Part shown: piece after piece, positions 8,612 to 17,637 of the stretch | Layout of the letters: each line of letters opens with the position of its first letter | How positions within the stretch are numbered: position 1 is the first letter of the stretch | NCBI RefSeq assembly: GCF_022436675.1 | Contig: NZ_JAKUJZ010000003.1 | Coordinates: 124,001 to 188,000, forward strand | Origin: Rheinheimera hassiensis | GTDB lineage: Bacteria > Pseudomonadota > Gammaproteobacteria > Enterobacterales > Alteromonadaceae | DNA length: 64,000 bases | Direction: 5' to 3' | Notes under the pieces: model-generated | What the model saw: only the letters and a program-made list of their open reading frames with translations | The model's database searches: none | What the model was told of the DNA's origin: nothing | Made by a program: the position numbers and the translations under genes

Positions 8612-9301
8612 ATGACCGAACCTTTTGTTTATACCCCGCCCGTTGAGCCCTGGCTTGAGGTGCTATATCAGGACAAAGATCTGATTGTGCTGAATAAACC
8701 CAGCGGCCTGCTGACTAACCCCGGTCGCGGCGAGCATTTAGCCGACTGCCTGCTAAGCCGGGTGCAGCAGCAATATCCGCTGGCACAACTGGTGCACCGG
8801 CTGGATATGGCTACCTCCGGAGTGGTGGTTATTGCGCTGCGCCGCTCTAGCGAACGGGCACTAAAACAGCAATTTGCCGAGCGCACTGTTAATAAGCGCT
8901 ATCTGGCTGTGGTTTGGGGCATACTGCAACAGGCAGAAGGCACTGTTGATCTGCCACTGATAGCCGACAGCAGTAATCCGCCAAAACAGAAAGTGTGTTA
9001 CAGCCACGGCAAAAGCGCCATTACCCATTACCGGCTGCTACAACAATTACCTGATCGGGCACTGGTAGAGCTAAAACCTGTTACCGGGCGCTCACATCAG
9101 CTGCGTATGCATATGCTGGCGCTGGGGCACCCGATACTGGGCGATGCGTTTTATGCCAGTGGTGCCGCCCTTAATGCAGCTCCGCGTTTGTTGCTGCATG
9201 CCGCCACGCTGGAGTTAAACCAGCCATACAACGGAAAACGGCTAAGGTTTGATGCAGATACTGACTTTGTCAGTGCTACCGCCAAGTTAAACGGGATATA
9301 A
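8612..9301 (+). CDS. RluA-family RNA pseudouridine synthase (second paralogue)
   Basis: 229 residues with catalytic motif HRLDMATSGV and the GRSHQLRMHML segment. It is collinear with the divergent neighbour over its whole length (LNKPSGLLTNPGR versus VNKPAQLLTVPGR), which suggests a local duplication followed by divergence. No S4 domain. RNA target unknown; either copy could be the RluA orthologue. Followed by a duplicated hairpin unit. Confidence 0.85.
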   Translation: MTEPFVYTPPVEPWLEVLYQDKDLIVLNKPSGLLTNPGRGEHLADCLLSRVQQQYPLAQLVHRLDMATSGVVVIALRRSSERALKQQFAERTVNKRYLAVVWGILQQAEGTVDLPLIADSSNPPKQKVCYSHGKSAITHYRLLQQLPDRALVELKPVTGRSHQLRMHMLALGHPILGDAFYASGAALNAAPRLLLHAATLELNQPYNGKRLRFDADTDFVSATAKLNGI

Positions 9302-9438
9302 AAAAACGCCCCACAAGGAGACGTTTTAGCATTGTCAAGTATTAGGAGGCCGGGTTAACAGAGCAAGCTGCCTAGACTCGAAAAAAACTCCTCACAAGGA
9401 GGCGTTTTAGAAGTATTAACTATGAGGAGGCCGGAAAC
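9301..9438 (+). repeat. Two related hairpin units downstream of the pseudouridine synthase gene
   Basis: Two units of about 58 bases (9301-9357 and 9381-9438) share the order A-run, CACAAGGAG, CGTTTTAG, AGTATTA and GGAGGCCGG. In the second unit AAAAC and CCTC pair with GAGG and GTTTT to form a terminator-like stem. The first probably ends the gene at 9301. Origin of the duplication unknown. Confidence 0.5.
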
Positions 9439-9442
9439 CCGA

Positions 9443-9512
9443 TCTGGTCGGCGCAGAGTGTCTGAGCCCTGCCGCAGGCATTAGGGCGAGTTGCTGCGGC
9501 GAGCCAGAGCGG
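9443..9512 (+). repeat. Dispersed GC-rich intergenic repeat, copy 2
   Basis: GTCGGCGCAGAGTGTCTGAG followed by GCGAGTTGCTGCGGCGAGCC, matching the minus strand at 1801-1870 with a diverged middle. It sits in the 236-bp gap between a pseudouridine synthase gene and the S9 peptidase gene. No gene is apparent here. Confidence 0.6.
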
Positions 9513-9537
9513 GTATTGCGGCCGTATTGTTACAGCA

Positions 9538-12009
9538 TTATAAATTTTGCTCAAATAACTTATAAATACGGCGGTATTCATCCAGCCAGCTGCTTGGCTG
9601 GCGAAAGCCATGCGGCTCTACCGGGTAAATTGCCGTTTCAAAGTTAATGTTTTCTTGCTCAATTAACCGCTGCACTAAACGCACGACATCCTGAAAGAAT
9701 ACGTTGTCATCAACCATAGGCGCATTAATCAGCAAAGGCTTTTTCAGGCCCTGAGTAAAGTAAATTGGCGAACTACGCTCATAGGCAATAGGATCAATTG
9801 CTGGTGTATTAAGAATGTTAGACGTATACGCATGGTTGTAGTAGGCCCAGTCACTCACCGGACGCAGCGCAGCACCAGCCTGAAATAAATCCGGTTCAGT
9901 AAACAGCGCCATAAAGGTCATAAAGCCGCCGTAAGAGCCACCGTAAGTACCAATACGGTTACGATCTACATTGGCATTCGCCACCATCCAGTTTACGCCA
10001 TCAACCAAATCTTCAATCTCCGGTGTACCCATGCGGCGATAAATGGCAGTGCGCCAGTCGCGGCCATAACCTTTTGATGCCCGGTAATCCATATCCATTA
10101 CCACATAGCCCTGCTGTACCAACAGGTTATGGAAGAAAAACTCACGGAAATAACCCGACCAGCCCATATCACTGTTTTGCAGATACCCGGCACCATGGTT
10201 AAAAATAACAGCGCGGCGTTTTTCGCCCTGTTGGTAATCGGCGGGGTAATACACTTTAGAAAACACTGGCTGTTCGCCGTGGCTGGAAGGTACCGCTACG
10301 ATCTGCGGTGCTACCAGCGGTAACTGCTTAAACTCTGCCGATATAGTATCAGTAAGGCGCTTAACTTCTGCGCCCGGTGCAGCATCAGCCACATACAGCT
10401 CTTCCGGCATCAGATTGGTTGAATGGCGCAGTAACAGTTTTTGTTCGTCCGGCGACAACGTAAAGTCGGTGCTGCCACCCAGTTTGGTTAGCTGTTCAGT
10501 GTTACCACTGCCTAATACCGCACGGTACACCTCGTAGTTGCCCGGGTGTGCCACGTTAGCCTTAAAGTAAATAAACTGGTCATCGCTGCTAAGCACTAGA
10601 TCGGTGACTTCAAAAGTACCGCTAGTCAGTTTTTTAGCTTTGCCTTTGAGCGGCTTTACATATAAATGAGAGTAACCGGACTCTTCCGACAGGTAGTACA
10701 GGCTGTCTGTGTTGTTTAACCAGCCGTAGTCGTTAAAAGCATAATTAATCCAGGCGGCGTCATGTAATCTGTGCTGTGGCACCAGTGTTTTTTTCTGTAA
10801 ATCGACAGTAGCTATCCAGCGGTCTTTGTTGTCCAGCGCTTTAAGCATCAGGGCAACCTGCTCACCGCTGCTGTGCCAGCGCATAGCGCTTTGCGTCCAG
10901 TACCAGTCATTCATCAGGCCGATATCGCGGATCACCTTCTCGCTTTTGTATTTTTCACCGCGGGCTTTGGCATTTTCTACTTTAACCTCAGCCAGCACAT
11001 CTTCGTTGTAGCCTGGCAGGCTGGTATAGCTTAACTCGCTGCTGCTGCCATCTTTAAGGTTTAGCAGCAAAATGCGCTGCGCTGCAGGAATAATATCATT
11101 AACCCGACCACGCACCGGCTGTGCGGCGATATCACCGTTCGCGGTAATGTAATTTGGCATAATATCTTTGTCATTACGCTTACCGGCTTTGCGCACCGAT
11201 ATCAGCATATAGTCGGCTTTAGGTGACAAGCTGGCGCCAACTACCTGTAAATCTTTACCCAGATAAAACGCTTTGGGCGCCATGCTGCTGTTTTGCGCCT
11301 GTAACTGCTGCTGCGCAGCATAACGCTGTTCAGCATTTTTTTGCTCCAGCGCCACAAACTCAATCAATTTACGCTGCTCTTGTGCCAGGTAACCTTTAGG
11401 TACTGCCGGTGCCTTGGGTGCGTCTGCCAGTTGCAAGTTAGCCAGCTCGGTGCGGTTGCCTGAGGCCAGGTCGACGGCGTAATAGCTCCAACCTTCGCGG
11501 TATGCCAGGCGGCCATCAAGCAAAAATAGTGGATCTGCCTGCACTGCGCTGTCGCGGGTTAACTGAATTAACTCAGCGCTTGCCATGCGGCGCACAAACA
11601 AATTGCCTTCAAAAATATAAGCCTGCAGGCTGCGATCTTTATTGTATACCGCACTGGCACTGCCTATCTGATGCTGGCTGGCTAATGCCACCTGCTCACC
11701 ATTGCCCTGCGCAGTCAGTGGCCGGACAAACCAGTCGCGAAGCTCATTGCCTTGCTGCTTACGCTGATAAAACACCTGCTGGCTGTCAGCACTCCACAGC
11801 GCCTGTTCGGGCTGGCGTCCAAGCCAGTCTGGATCAGCCATAATCTGCTCCATGCTCAGTTTGATGCTGGTATCGCCATTAAAAACCTGGGGAACGCTGA
11901 TAGCTGCTGTTTGATAGGTTTGTGGCTCGGCTTTTTTGGCCTGCAACGGGCTGGTTAGCACTAAGCTGCACAACGCGACAGCCAGCACTGAATGACGGAT
12001 CTTAGTCAT
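9538..12009 (-). CDS. Exported S9-family (prolyl oligopeptidase/DPP-IV-like) peptidase
   Basis: An 823-residue precursor with a signal peptide ending near LQAKKAEPQ, then a beta-propeller region resembling DPP-IV N-terminal domains, then an alpha/beta hydrolase domain from about residue 590. The catalytic triad can be placed: Ser692 in GGSYGG, Asp767 in MVDDNV and His800 in EPHGFR. Expected to trim peptides in the periplasm, perhaps after proline. It appears monocistronic. Confidence 0.9.
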   Translation of the reverse strand: MTKIRHSVLAVALCSLVLTSPLQAKKAEPQTYQTAAISVPQVFNGDTSIKLSMEQIMADPDWLGRQPEQALWSADSQQVFYQRKQQGNELRDWFVRPLTAQGNGEQVALASQHQIGSASAVYNKDRSLQAYIFEGNLFVRRMASAELIQLTRDSAVQADPLFLLDGRLAYREGWSYYAVDLASGNRTELANLQLADAPKAPAVPKGYLAQEQRKLIEFVALEQKNAEQRYAAQQQLQAQNSSMAPKAFYLGKDLQVVGASLSPKADYMLISVRKAGKRNDKDIMPNYITANGDIAAQPVRGRVNDIIPAAQRILLLNLKDGSSSELSYTSLPGYNEDVLAEVKVENAKARGEKYKSEKVIRDIGLMNDWYWTQSAMRWHSSGEQVALMLKALDNKDRWIATVDLQKKTLVPQHRLHDAAWINYAFNDYGWLNNTDSLYYLSEESGYSHLYVKPLKGKAKKLTSGTFEVTDLVLSSDDQFIYFKANVAHPGNYEVYRAVLGSGNTEQLTKLGGSTDFTLSPDEQKLLLRHSTNLMPEELYVADAAPGAEVKRLTDTISAEFKQLPLVAPQIVAVPSSHGEQPVFSKVYYPADYQQGEKRRAVIFNHGAGYLQNSDMGWSGYFREFFFHNLLVQQGYVVMDMDYRASKGYGRDWRTAIYRRMGTPEIEDLVDGVNWMVANANVDRNRIGTYGGSYGGFMTFMALFTEPDLFQAGAALRPVSDWAYYNHAYTSNILNTPAIDPIAYERSSPIYFTQGLKKPLLINAPMVDDNVFFQDVVRLVQRLIEQENINFETAIYPVEPHGFRQPSSWLDEYRRIYKLFEQNL

Positions 12010-12123
12010 AGTGAGTTTCTTATAGTAGTAAAAGACGCTCTGTTATACAAAGAGCGCAGATGTAACGCAACTGACACACCAACAGATGCGGCTGACAGCA
12101 AAGCAGATAAGATTAACAGACAG

Positions 12124-12150
12124 AAAAAAGCCGGCCTGAACCAGACCGGC
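12124..12150 (-). terminator. azoR terminator
   Basis: On the minus strand a stem (GCCGG, one mismatch, CTG / CAG) encloses a short loop and is followed by six T residues, about 45 bp after the azoR stop codon. Confidence 0.7.
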
Positions 12151-12193
12151 AAATACAGCGTGAATAACAAGTATTCGAACAGCTGTGGAGAAG

Positions 12194-12802
12194 TTAAGCA
12201 GCGATTTTAGCGCTGATTTCAGTTAAACGGGCCTTTGCTGCGGTAAGTGCCGCCTGTTGTGCGTCCGTTCCCATATTAAGGCCTTCGGCATAAACAAAAT
12301 GCAGATCCTTTAAACCAACGAAGTTAAAAAATGTTTGTAAAAACGGTGTCTGGCTGTCCAGCCCGGTACCCTGATAAATACCACCACGGGCGGCAAAAAT
12401 TACCACTGGCTTATCATCCAGCAAGCCAACCGGGCCCTGCTCGGTGTACTTAAAGGTAATGCCGGCGCGCGCTACGCGGTCAAGCAGTGCTTTTAACTGT
12501 GACGGTATACCAAAGTTGTACATCGGTACGCCTAAAACAATCACGTCGGCTGCTTTAATACGGGCAACTATATCGTCAGATATCGCGGCCAAACGTTGCT
12601 GCTCGCTGCTGCGCTGCTCTGCCGGCGTCATCCAGGCGGCCATTTCTGTCATTTCCAGGTGCGGCACCGGTGTGGCGTTTAAATCCAGCGTGTCCAGTTT
12701 AAAGCTGCCTTTTGGCAACTGGGCAATAAATTGTTGGGCTAACTGAGCCGAGTGACCTTTGTCACCGTTAATAGAACTGTTAATCAGTAAAATATGTTTC
12801 AT
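12194..12802 (-). CDS. azoR: FMN-dependent NADH-azoreductase
   Basis: 202 residues of flavodoxin-like fold. The N-terminal LLINSSINGDKGHSAQLA is the FMN-phosphate loop, and PMYNFGIPSQLKALLDRV plus FAARGGIY match the flavin-binding core of AzoR. The enzyme reduces azo compounds and quinones with NADH in the cytoplasm and is commonly part of thiol/quinone stress defence. Full family length. Monocistronic, with its own terminator. Confidence 0.9.
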   Translation of the reverse strand: MKHILLINSSINGDKGHSAQLAQQFIAQLPKGSFKLDTLDLNATPVPHLEMTEMAAWMTPAEQRSSEQQRLAAISDDIVARIKAADVIVLGVPMYNFGIPSQLKALLDRVARAGITFKYTEQGPVGLLDDKPVVIFAARGGIYQGTGLDSQTPFLQTFFNFVGLKDLHFVYAEGLNMGTDAQQAALTAAKARLTEISAKIAA

Positions 12803-12904
12803 GATGGTCTCCCGTTTTAAGTGAAGCCATAATAACGCAATTTTTTAGGAAGAAAATAAGATTAAAACGCACAAACCTTTCTATTTTTTAAATATATCAA
12901 ATGG

Positions 12905-12930
12905 CAATCCAATGCGCGTTACAGTGCGTA
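12905..12930 (+). promoter_or_regulatory. Candidate ECF-type promoter of the sigma/anti-sigma operon
   Basis: CAATCC, a 16-bp spacer, then CGTA, about 54 bp before the sigma-factor start. The -35 half resembles the TGATCC element reported for RpoE/ChrR-group sigma factors, which usually activate their own operon. This is a resemblance only. Confidence 0.35.
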
Positions 12931-12983
12931 GATAGGATTACACAGCAACAATGCCGGTAACACCGTAACCAGGAACATAAAAC

Positions 12984-13637
12984 ATGTTGAAGTCAATCAA
13001 CGTACCAAGGCATGATAGAGCCCCCTCGCCAATACCGGATACTCAGGCCTCTATGACAAGGCAAGACATTACCAATAATAACTGGGAAGAGGCACTCACT
13101 TTTGTTGCCCTGCAGCGTGATCGCAGTGCTTATGCTGAACTATTTAATTATTTTGCACCAAGACTGAAAGCTTTTGGCATGAAAATGTTTGGTAATGAGC
13201 AACAGGCATTAGAAATGGTGCAGGACACCATGCTGAATGTATGGAAAAAAGCCGCACTGTTTGATGCATCGCGTGGCTGTGCTTCTACCTGGATTTTTAC
13301 CATTGCCCGAAATGTGCGCTTTGATATGCTACGCAAAAAGCAAAGCCGTAAAGATGATGTCAGTGCTGATGACTTATGGCTTAACGGTGAATATCCCGAG
13401 CCGGAAGCCGACAACGACGCATCACAATGGGACACGCAGCTGCTGATGGATAAACTAGCACCGCACTTTACCAGTCTGCCGCCGGCGCAGCGCGAGGTAA
13501 TGGAAAAAGTATATTTGCAGGAAAAAACGCATCAGGAAGTATCGGATGAACTGGCTATTCCATTGGGTACAGTGAAGTCGCGCATCCGCTTAGCGCTGGA
13601 CAGATTAAGAGAGGCATTAGATGGCGCACGCAATTAA
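12984..13637 (+). CDS. ECF sigma factor of the RpoE/ChrR (ECF11-like) group
   Basis: 217 residues. Region 2 spans YAELFNYFAPRLKAFGMKMF to WIFTIARNVRFDMLRKKQ, and region 4 holds the helix-turn-helix QEVSDELAIPLGTVKSRIR. The unstructured N-terminus means a later start (MTRQD, 13053) is possible, but AGGA precedes the first ATG. The gene overlaps a ChrR-type zinc anti-sigma gene by 17 bp, an arrangement known in Rhodobacter and Vibrio for singlet-oxygen responses. That inducer is inferred from family only. Confidence 0.9.
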   Translation: MLKSINVPRHDRAPSPIPDTQASMTRQDITNNNWEEALTFVALQRDRSAYAELFNYFAPRLKAFGMKMFGNEQQALEMVQDTMLNVWKKAALFDASRGCASTWIFTIARNVRFDMLRKKQSRKDDVSADDLWLNGEYPEPEADNDASQWDTQLLMDKLAPHFTSLPPAQREVMEKVYLQEKTHQEVSDELAIPLGTVKSRIRLALDRLREALDGARN

Positions 13638-14310
13638 GTTTCACCCTGGCATGTCGTTGCTGGAACAACATGCTGAAGGCACCTTAAGTGCCGACGTTGC
13701 ACTTGCTGTGGCAGCGCATATTGACCTGTGCCCGCATTGTAAGCAGCTTAGCCACGACATCACCACTGATTTGGCCTGCCAGTTGGCACAGCAGCCGGTT
13801 AAATCCAACACTACCGACTGGCAACATATGCTGAACGACATTATGGCGCAGCCGCAATTGTCTAAACAGGCCGCTGCCACGCAGGCGCACTTGTCTGCAC
13901 AGGCCGCTGAGCCCATCATAGTTAACCAGCGCGAGTTTGTTGTGCCGCGTGCCTTACAACGTCTGGCCGCAAACCATGGTAAATGGTTGCATCTGGGGGG
14001 TATAGCAACGGCGAAATTGCCGGCGGGCAACGATTATCATGTATCGTTACTGTATATCAGTAAAGACACTGAAGTGCCTCAGCACACTCACCTGGGGCTG
14101 GAAATGACATTAGTGTTGGCCGGTAAAATTGTTGATGAAAACGGCGAATACAAAGCAGGTGATTTGCTGATTAACTCACCGGACGATACCCACACACCGC
14201 GCACCATGGCGGACGAAGATTGCTTATGCCTGTCGGTACTAAGTGCGCCGTTAAAGTTTAAAAAAGGCTTAACCCGGTTACTTAACCCGCTACAGCAGTT
14301 CTTTTACTAA
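13621..14310 (+). CDS. ChrR-type zinc-binding anti-sigma factor with cupin domain
   Basis: 229 residues. The N-terminal anti-sigma domain carries the zinc motif H33-x3-C37-x2-C40 (HIDLCPHC). The C-terminal half is a ChrR-like cupin with metal-binding residues around PQHTHLGLEMTLVLAG. It should hold the overlapping sigma factor inactive until a signal, singlet oxygen or organic peroxide in known examples, disturbs metal binding. Translation is probably coupled through the 17-bp overlap. Confidence 0.9.
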   Translation: MAHAIKFHPGMSLLEQHAEGTLSADVALAVAAHIDLCPHCKQLSHDITTDLACQLAQQPVKSNTTDWQHMLNDIMAQPQLSKQAAATQAHLSAQAAEPIIVNQREFVVPRALQRLAANHGKWLHLGGIATAKLPAGNDYHVSLLYISKDTEVPQHTHLGLEMTLVLAGKIVDENGEYKAGDLLINSPDDTHTPRTMADEDCLCLSVLSAPLKFKKGLTRLLNPLQQFFY

Positions 14311-14325
14311 TCGCCATACCCGATT

Positions 14326-14351
14326 AACGCCAGCAACTGCTGGCGTTTTTT
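14326..14351 (+). terminator. Terminator of the sigma/chrR operon
   Basis: Perfect stem AACGCCAGCA / TGCTGGCGTT around a short loop followed by a T-run, 16 bp after the chrR-like stop codon. Confidence 0.85.
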
Positions 14352-14360
14352 ACAACTGTT

Positions 14361-16613
14361 TTAACACAGCAGAGCAGTGCCACCTTTGAGGTTAAATACC
14401 TGCTTAAAGCCCAAACGCCCCAGCACTTTGCAGGCCACCAGGCTGCGGTTACCTGAGCGGCATACCAGCAACAACGGTTGTTCGCAGTGTAATTGCCGAT
14501 GAATAACCGCATCAGCCAGCTTGGATAACGGTATTTCCTGCACACTGTGTTGTGCCAGATAAGCTGCCGGTAAATACTGTGCCAGCGCACCGGCACTTTG
14601 CTCATGCGGCTCACGTACATCCACCACCTGCATTTGCGGCCATTGCTGTAAAAAGCCTGCCAGATGCTCTGGTGCAATCACATCAGTGGCATCAGATAAA
14701 CTTACCTCAACCAAACCACAAAAATAACTGCTGGCCTGCTGTAATGTAACAGCCTGTTGCTGCAACTGTGGTTGCCATTCGGTTTGTGGCTGATTATTCA
14801 GCAAGGCCTGGATCAGCGGCTGCTCTGTTGCCGCCAGTGCCAGGCTGGTAAAAAAGCGTTGCGCGTAATCATGGCTAGATAACAACAAGGTATGCTGCCC
14901 TAATTTGCCAGCAAGTAACCGGATGCTGTTTGCCAGTGCTGAAATATCGCCGCCGGGTAAATCGGTGCGGCCGACTCCACCCGGCAGTATTACATCACCG
15001 GTAAAAGCGCATAGCAGCTGTTGCTGTTTGTGCAGCAAAATACTCACCGCTTCAGGCGTATGGCCCGGTGTGGCCAAGCGGGTTAACTGATAGGGCCCAA
15101 GCTGAATTTCAGTGCTGCGTTCAGGCCAGCCCAATACATCACAGCCGCTACCGGCGCATGGATTACCCAGCAAGGTTAATAATTCTGTGCGTGCCGACTG
15201 ATGATCCTGATGCAAATGGGTGTCCAGCACCGCTTTTAACTGTAAGCCATGGCCCTGAATAATATTGGCAATACGGCCAGCCAGCGGCAATACCGGATCT
15301 ATCACCAGGGCTTCGAGGCTGTCAGGGCAGATCAGCACATAACTGCATAAGGCTTCATGCTTTAGCTGCAGTAAGCCGCGGGCATGAATTTCAAGTGTTG
15401 GTGTTGCATCGGTCAACACCAGACAATGCATCGATACCACCACCTTTAGCGCAGCGATAGCCTGACAGGCGTGTTCGCATTCAGCGTTAGTCATCGCCGG
15501 GCCAAAGGATAAGCGGATAGCGCCTTGCGAGCGCCAGCTGTCCAGCCCCATGGCATCAAGCACAAAACTGCTAGGCACTTTAGAGCTGCAGGCCGAGCCC
15601 GAGCTTACGCGGATACCGGCGGCATCAAACAAATCCATAATGTCTTTGCTGTAAAAGCCCGGCACCGAAAAATTAATCGTAGTGGGCACCACATGCGGTA
15701 TATCACTGTTAAGCACCAAAGCAGGAAACACCTGCTGTAATGCCGCAATAAGTTGCTGCCGGTATTGCCACAGTGTGGCTTCAGTTTGAAACGCAGAGCC
15801 GCTGGTTTTGGCCAGTTCAGAAAAAATGGCGTGCAAAGCAGCAATACCGGGCAGGTTTTCGGTACCCGAGCGTAAACCACTTTCCTGGCCGCCACCGGCA
15901 ATAAAAGGCTGATAAGGCGTGTCTTTGCGTACATACAAAAAGCCGATGCCTTTAGGCGCGTACAGCTTATGGCCACTAAAGGGCGCGTAATCTATGCTGG
16001 TATCGGCAATATTCAGCGACATTTTACCCAGCGCCTGTACACAATCCACCATCCAGTAAACTTGCGGGTTAACGCTGCGGATCAGTTGCTCCAGCACCAC
16101 CAGGTCCTGCTTTACGCCGGTTTCATTATTCGCCGCCATAGTGCAAATCATTACTGCAGAAGTCAGGTGCTCGCGGATAAAGTCGCTATCGAGCACACCA
16201 TGCTGATCCACCGGAATGGCCTTTACCGTGGCATTAAGCTGTAATACCCGGTTCCAGTGTTTCAGGCTTTCCGGCACCGCTTTATGCTCAGTAGCGCCAT
16301 AGAGTAATAAGGTTGCTGCGCCGGTTTTGCCCTGCGCCCGGGCGGCCATTAACGCTGAAACAATAGAAGCTTGAATGCCCTCTGTCGCCCCTGAGGTAAA
16401 TACAATGTCACCACTGCGGGCGCCGATTAACTGCCGGGCCAAAGCGCGGGTGGTTTCCAGTTCGGCTTTGGCTTTAATACCGGTAGCGTGGCTGCTGCTG
16501 GGGTTACCATAACCACGCTGCATCGCATGCATTGCTGCCTCTGCAGCAACCGGCAGTACCGGTGTGGTAGCATTGTTATCCAGATACACTTCTGTATGCG
16601 CCGCGCCTTTCAT
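14361..16613 (-). CDS. Cysteine desulfurase - ETHE1-like persulfide dioxygenase - rhodanese fusion
   Basis: A single 750-residue reading frame with three enzyme domains. Residues 8-392: class V PLP aminotransferase fold of the NifS/IscS type, with PLP lysine K216 in SGHKLYAPKG and catalytic Cys342 in SGSACSSK. Residues 395-605: ETHE1-type metallo-beta-lactamase fold with THLHQDH (H466, H468, D470, H471), H518, D540 in FTGD, the GRTDLPGGD segment and H581. Residues 640-750: rhodanese with active-site Cys718 in CRSGNRS. The likely flow is cysteine sulfur to a persulfide, then oxidation to sulfite and/or transfer to an acceptor. An internal ATG at residue 395 could yield a separate C-terminal product. 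No iscU/sufE-like partner is adjacent. Start is supported only by good alignment of the first domain. Confidence 0.88.
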   Translation of the reverse strand: MKGAAHTEVYLDNNATTPVLPVAAEAAMHAMQRGYGNPSSSHATGIKAKAELETTRALARQLIGARSGDIVFTSGATEGIQASIVSALMAARAQGKTGAATLLLYGATEHKAVPESLKHWNRVLQLNATVKAIPVDQHGVLDSDFIREHLTSAVMICTMAANNETGVKQDLVVLEQLIRSVNPQVYWMVDCVQALGKMSLNIADTSIDYAPFSGHKLYAPKGIGFLYVRKDTPYQPFIAGGGQESGLRSGTENLPGIAALHAIFSELAKTSGSAFQTEATLWQYRQQLIAALQQVFPALVLNSDIPHVVPTTINFSVPGFYSKDIMDLFDAAGIRVSSGSACSSKVPSSFVLDAMGLDSWRSQGAIRLSFGPAMTNAECEHACQAIAALKVVVSMHCLVLTDATPTLEIHARGLLQLKHEALCSYVLICPDSLEALVIDPVLPLAGRIANIIQGHGLQLKAVLDTHLHQDHQSARTELLTLLGNPCAGSGCDVLGWPERSTEIQLGPYQLTRLATPGHTPEAVSILLHKQQQLLCAFTGDVILPGGVGRTDLPGGDISALANSIRLLAGKLGQHTLLLSSHDYAQRFFTSLALAATEQPLIQALLNNQPQTEWQPQLQQQAVTLQQASSYFCGLVEVSLSDATDVIAPEHLAGFLQQWPQMQVVDVREPHEQSAGALAQYLPAAYLAQHSVQEIPLSKLADAVIHRQLHCEQPLLLVCRSGNRSLVACKVLGRLGFKQVFNLKGGTALLC

Positions 16614-16712
16614 AGCATTTGCCTCTACCTGTTATAACTAAAAAGAATATGTTATTCCGTACAATAATAACTGGCTGACCGGCACAGCTCAAGCGCCAAT
16701 AGCGCATTAAAT

Positions 16713-16738
16713 AACAAACCGCCCGAAGGCGGTTTGTG
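16713..16738. terminator. Hairpin terminator downstream of fadR
   Basis: Perfect 11-bp stem ACAAACCGCC / GGCGGTTTGT with a short loop, just after the fadR stop codon on the minus strand. The T-run on that strand is weak. Confidence 0.65.
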
Positions 16739-16747
16739 TTTAGCGGT

Positions 16748-17464
16748 TTACTCGACCAGATCTTTGGGGATCTGCGGCCGTAACTCCGACCAGACTAAGC
16801 CGCTTTCTTTACCATATTTACGTACGGCAAATACCACTTCGTCAAACTTACCGTTTTCGGCATAGAGTTTGATCTGGTGATAATACTTACGCGCCAGCTC
16901 ACGAGCTTTAGGGTGCGAAAAGTAGAAACGGGCAATTTTGTTATACAGGCCGCGAAAACCGTTTAAAATCAGCACATAAATACGATTAGCTGAATACAGT
17001 GCCAGTTCGTGGTTTAAATTATAGTCAAATTCGGCAAAAGCCTCGGCGGTATCTTCCAGCGCTTCGGCACTGGCAAACAGTTCTACTACCTGCTGGGCAT
17101 TGTTTTTGATTGCGCCACGGATATAAATCGCGCTGATATTAGTACGGGCAGATAATAAATCATCTACCAGTTTTGGCATTTGATCTTCGTCTAACCGGGC
17201 CAGCGTTTCGAGAATATTTAAGCCTGAGGTTTCCCAGTAATTATTTACTTTTGTGGGCTTACCATGCTGAATGGTTAACCATCCGTCACGAGCTAAACGC
17301 TGTAATACTTCACGCAAAGTGGTACGGGTTACGCCTATCAGTTCAGACAATTCACGCTCTGCTGGTAATATAGAACCAGGGGCAAATTTTCCGTTCCAGA
17401 TCGAGTCAACAATATACTCTTCAGCAAAACCGGCCGGGCTTTGTGCTTTAATCAGATTAGTCAT
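16748..17464 (-). CDS. fadR: Fatty acid metabolism regulator FadR
   Basis: 238 residues, nearly the same length as E. coli FadR. The start is placed at the ATG before [17 protein letters not shown], which aligns with the E. coli N-terminus; an in-frame extension to 17533 has no support. The winged-helix GntR domain ([20 protein letters not shown]) is almost identical to E. coli, so the DNA site should be close to the E. coli operator. The C-terminal domain binds long-chain acyl-CoA and releases DNA. A matching palindrome is found upstream of fadI in this window. Divergent from dsbB, as near E. coli fadR. Confidence 0.95.
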   Translation of the reverse strand: MTNLIKAQSPAGFAEEYIVDSIWNGKFAPGSILPAERELSELIGVTRTTLREVLQRLARDGWLTIQHGKPTKVNNYWETSGLNILETLARLDEDQMPKLVDDLLSARTNISAIYIRGAIKNNAQQVVELFASAEALEDTAEAFAEFDYNLNHELALYSANRIYVLILNGFRGLYNKIARFYFSHPKARELARKYYHQIKLYAENGKFDEVVFAVRKYGKESGLVWSELRPQIPKDLVE

Positions 17465-17637
17465 GCGGATCTGTCCGTCTTTTTGTTCAGAAAAAAAGTT
17501 GACTGATTGTACCAGAGCGCCAACAGTTAACAAGCCACCCTTCTAAATTAGCCCGACACCGCAGCCGGATTGTGCATTACGCTTAAATACCGTAGATTAA
17601 CCGCAGCTGAAGAAAACTCCCGTCCGAAGGATAAGAA

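Noticed and set aside
11992-12210. Possible small plus-strand gene of 72 codons
   Set aside because: It begins in the start of the S9 peptidase gene and runs through the azoR terminator into the end of azoR; composition is not protein-like.
13641-14030. Cysteine-rich 129-codon frame on the minus strand
   Set aside because: Antisense to the ChrR-type gene; its cysteines come from complementing GCA and GCC alanine codons.
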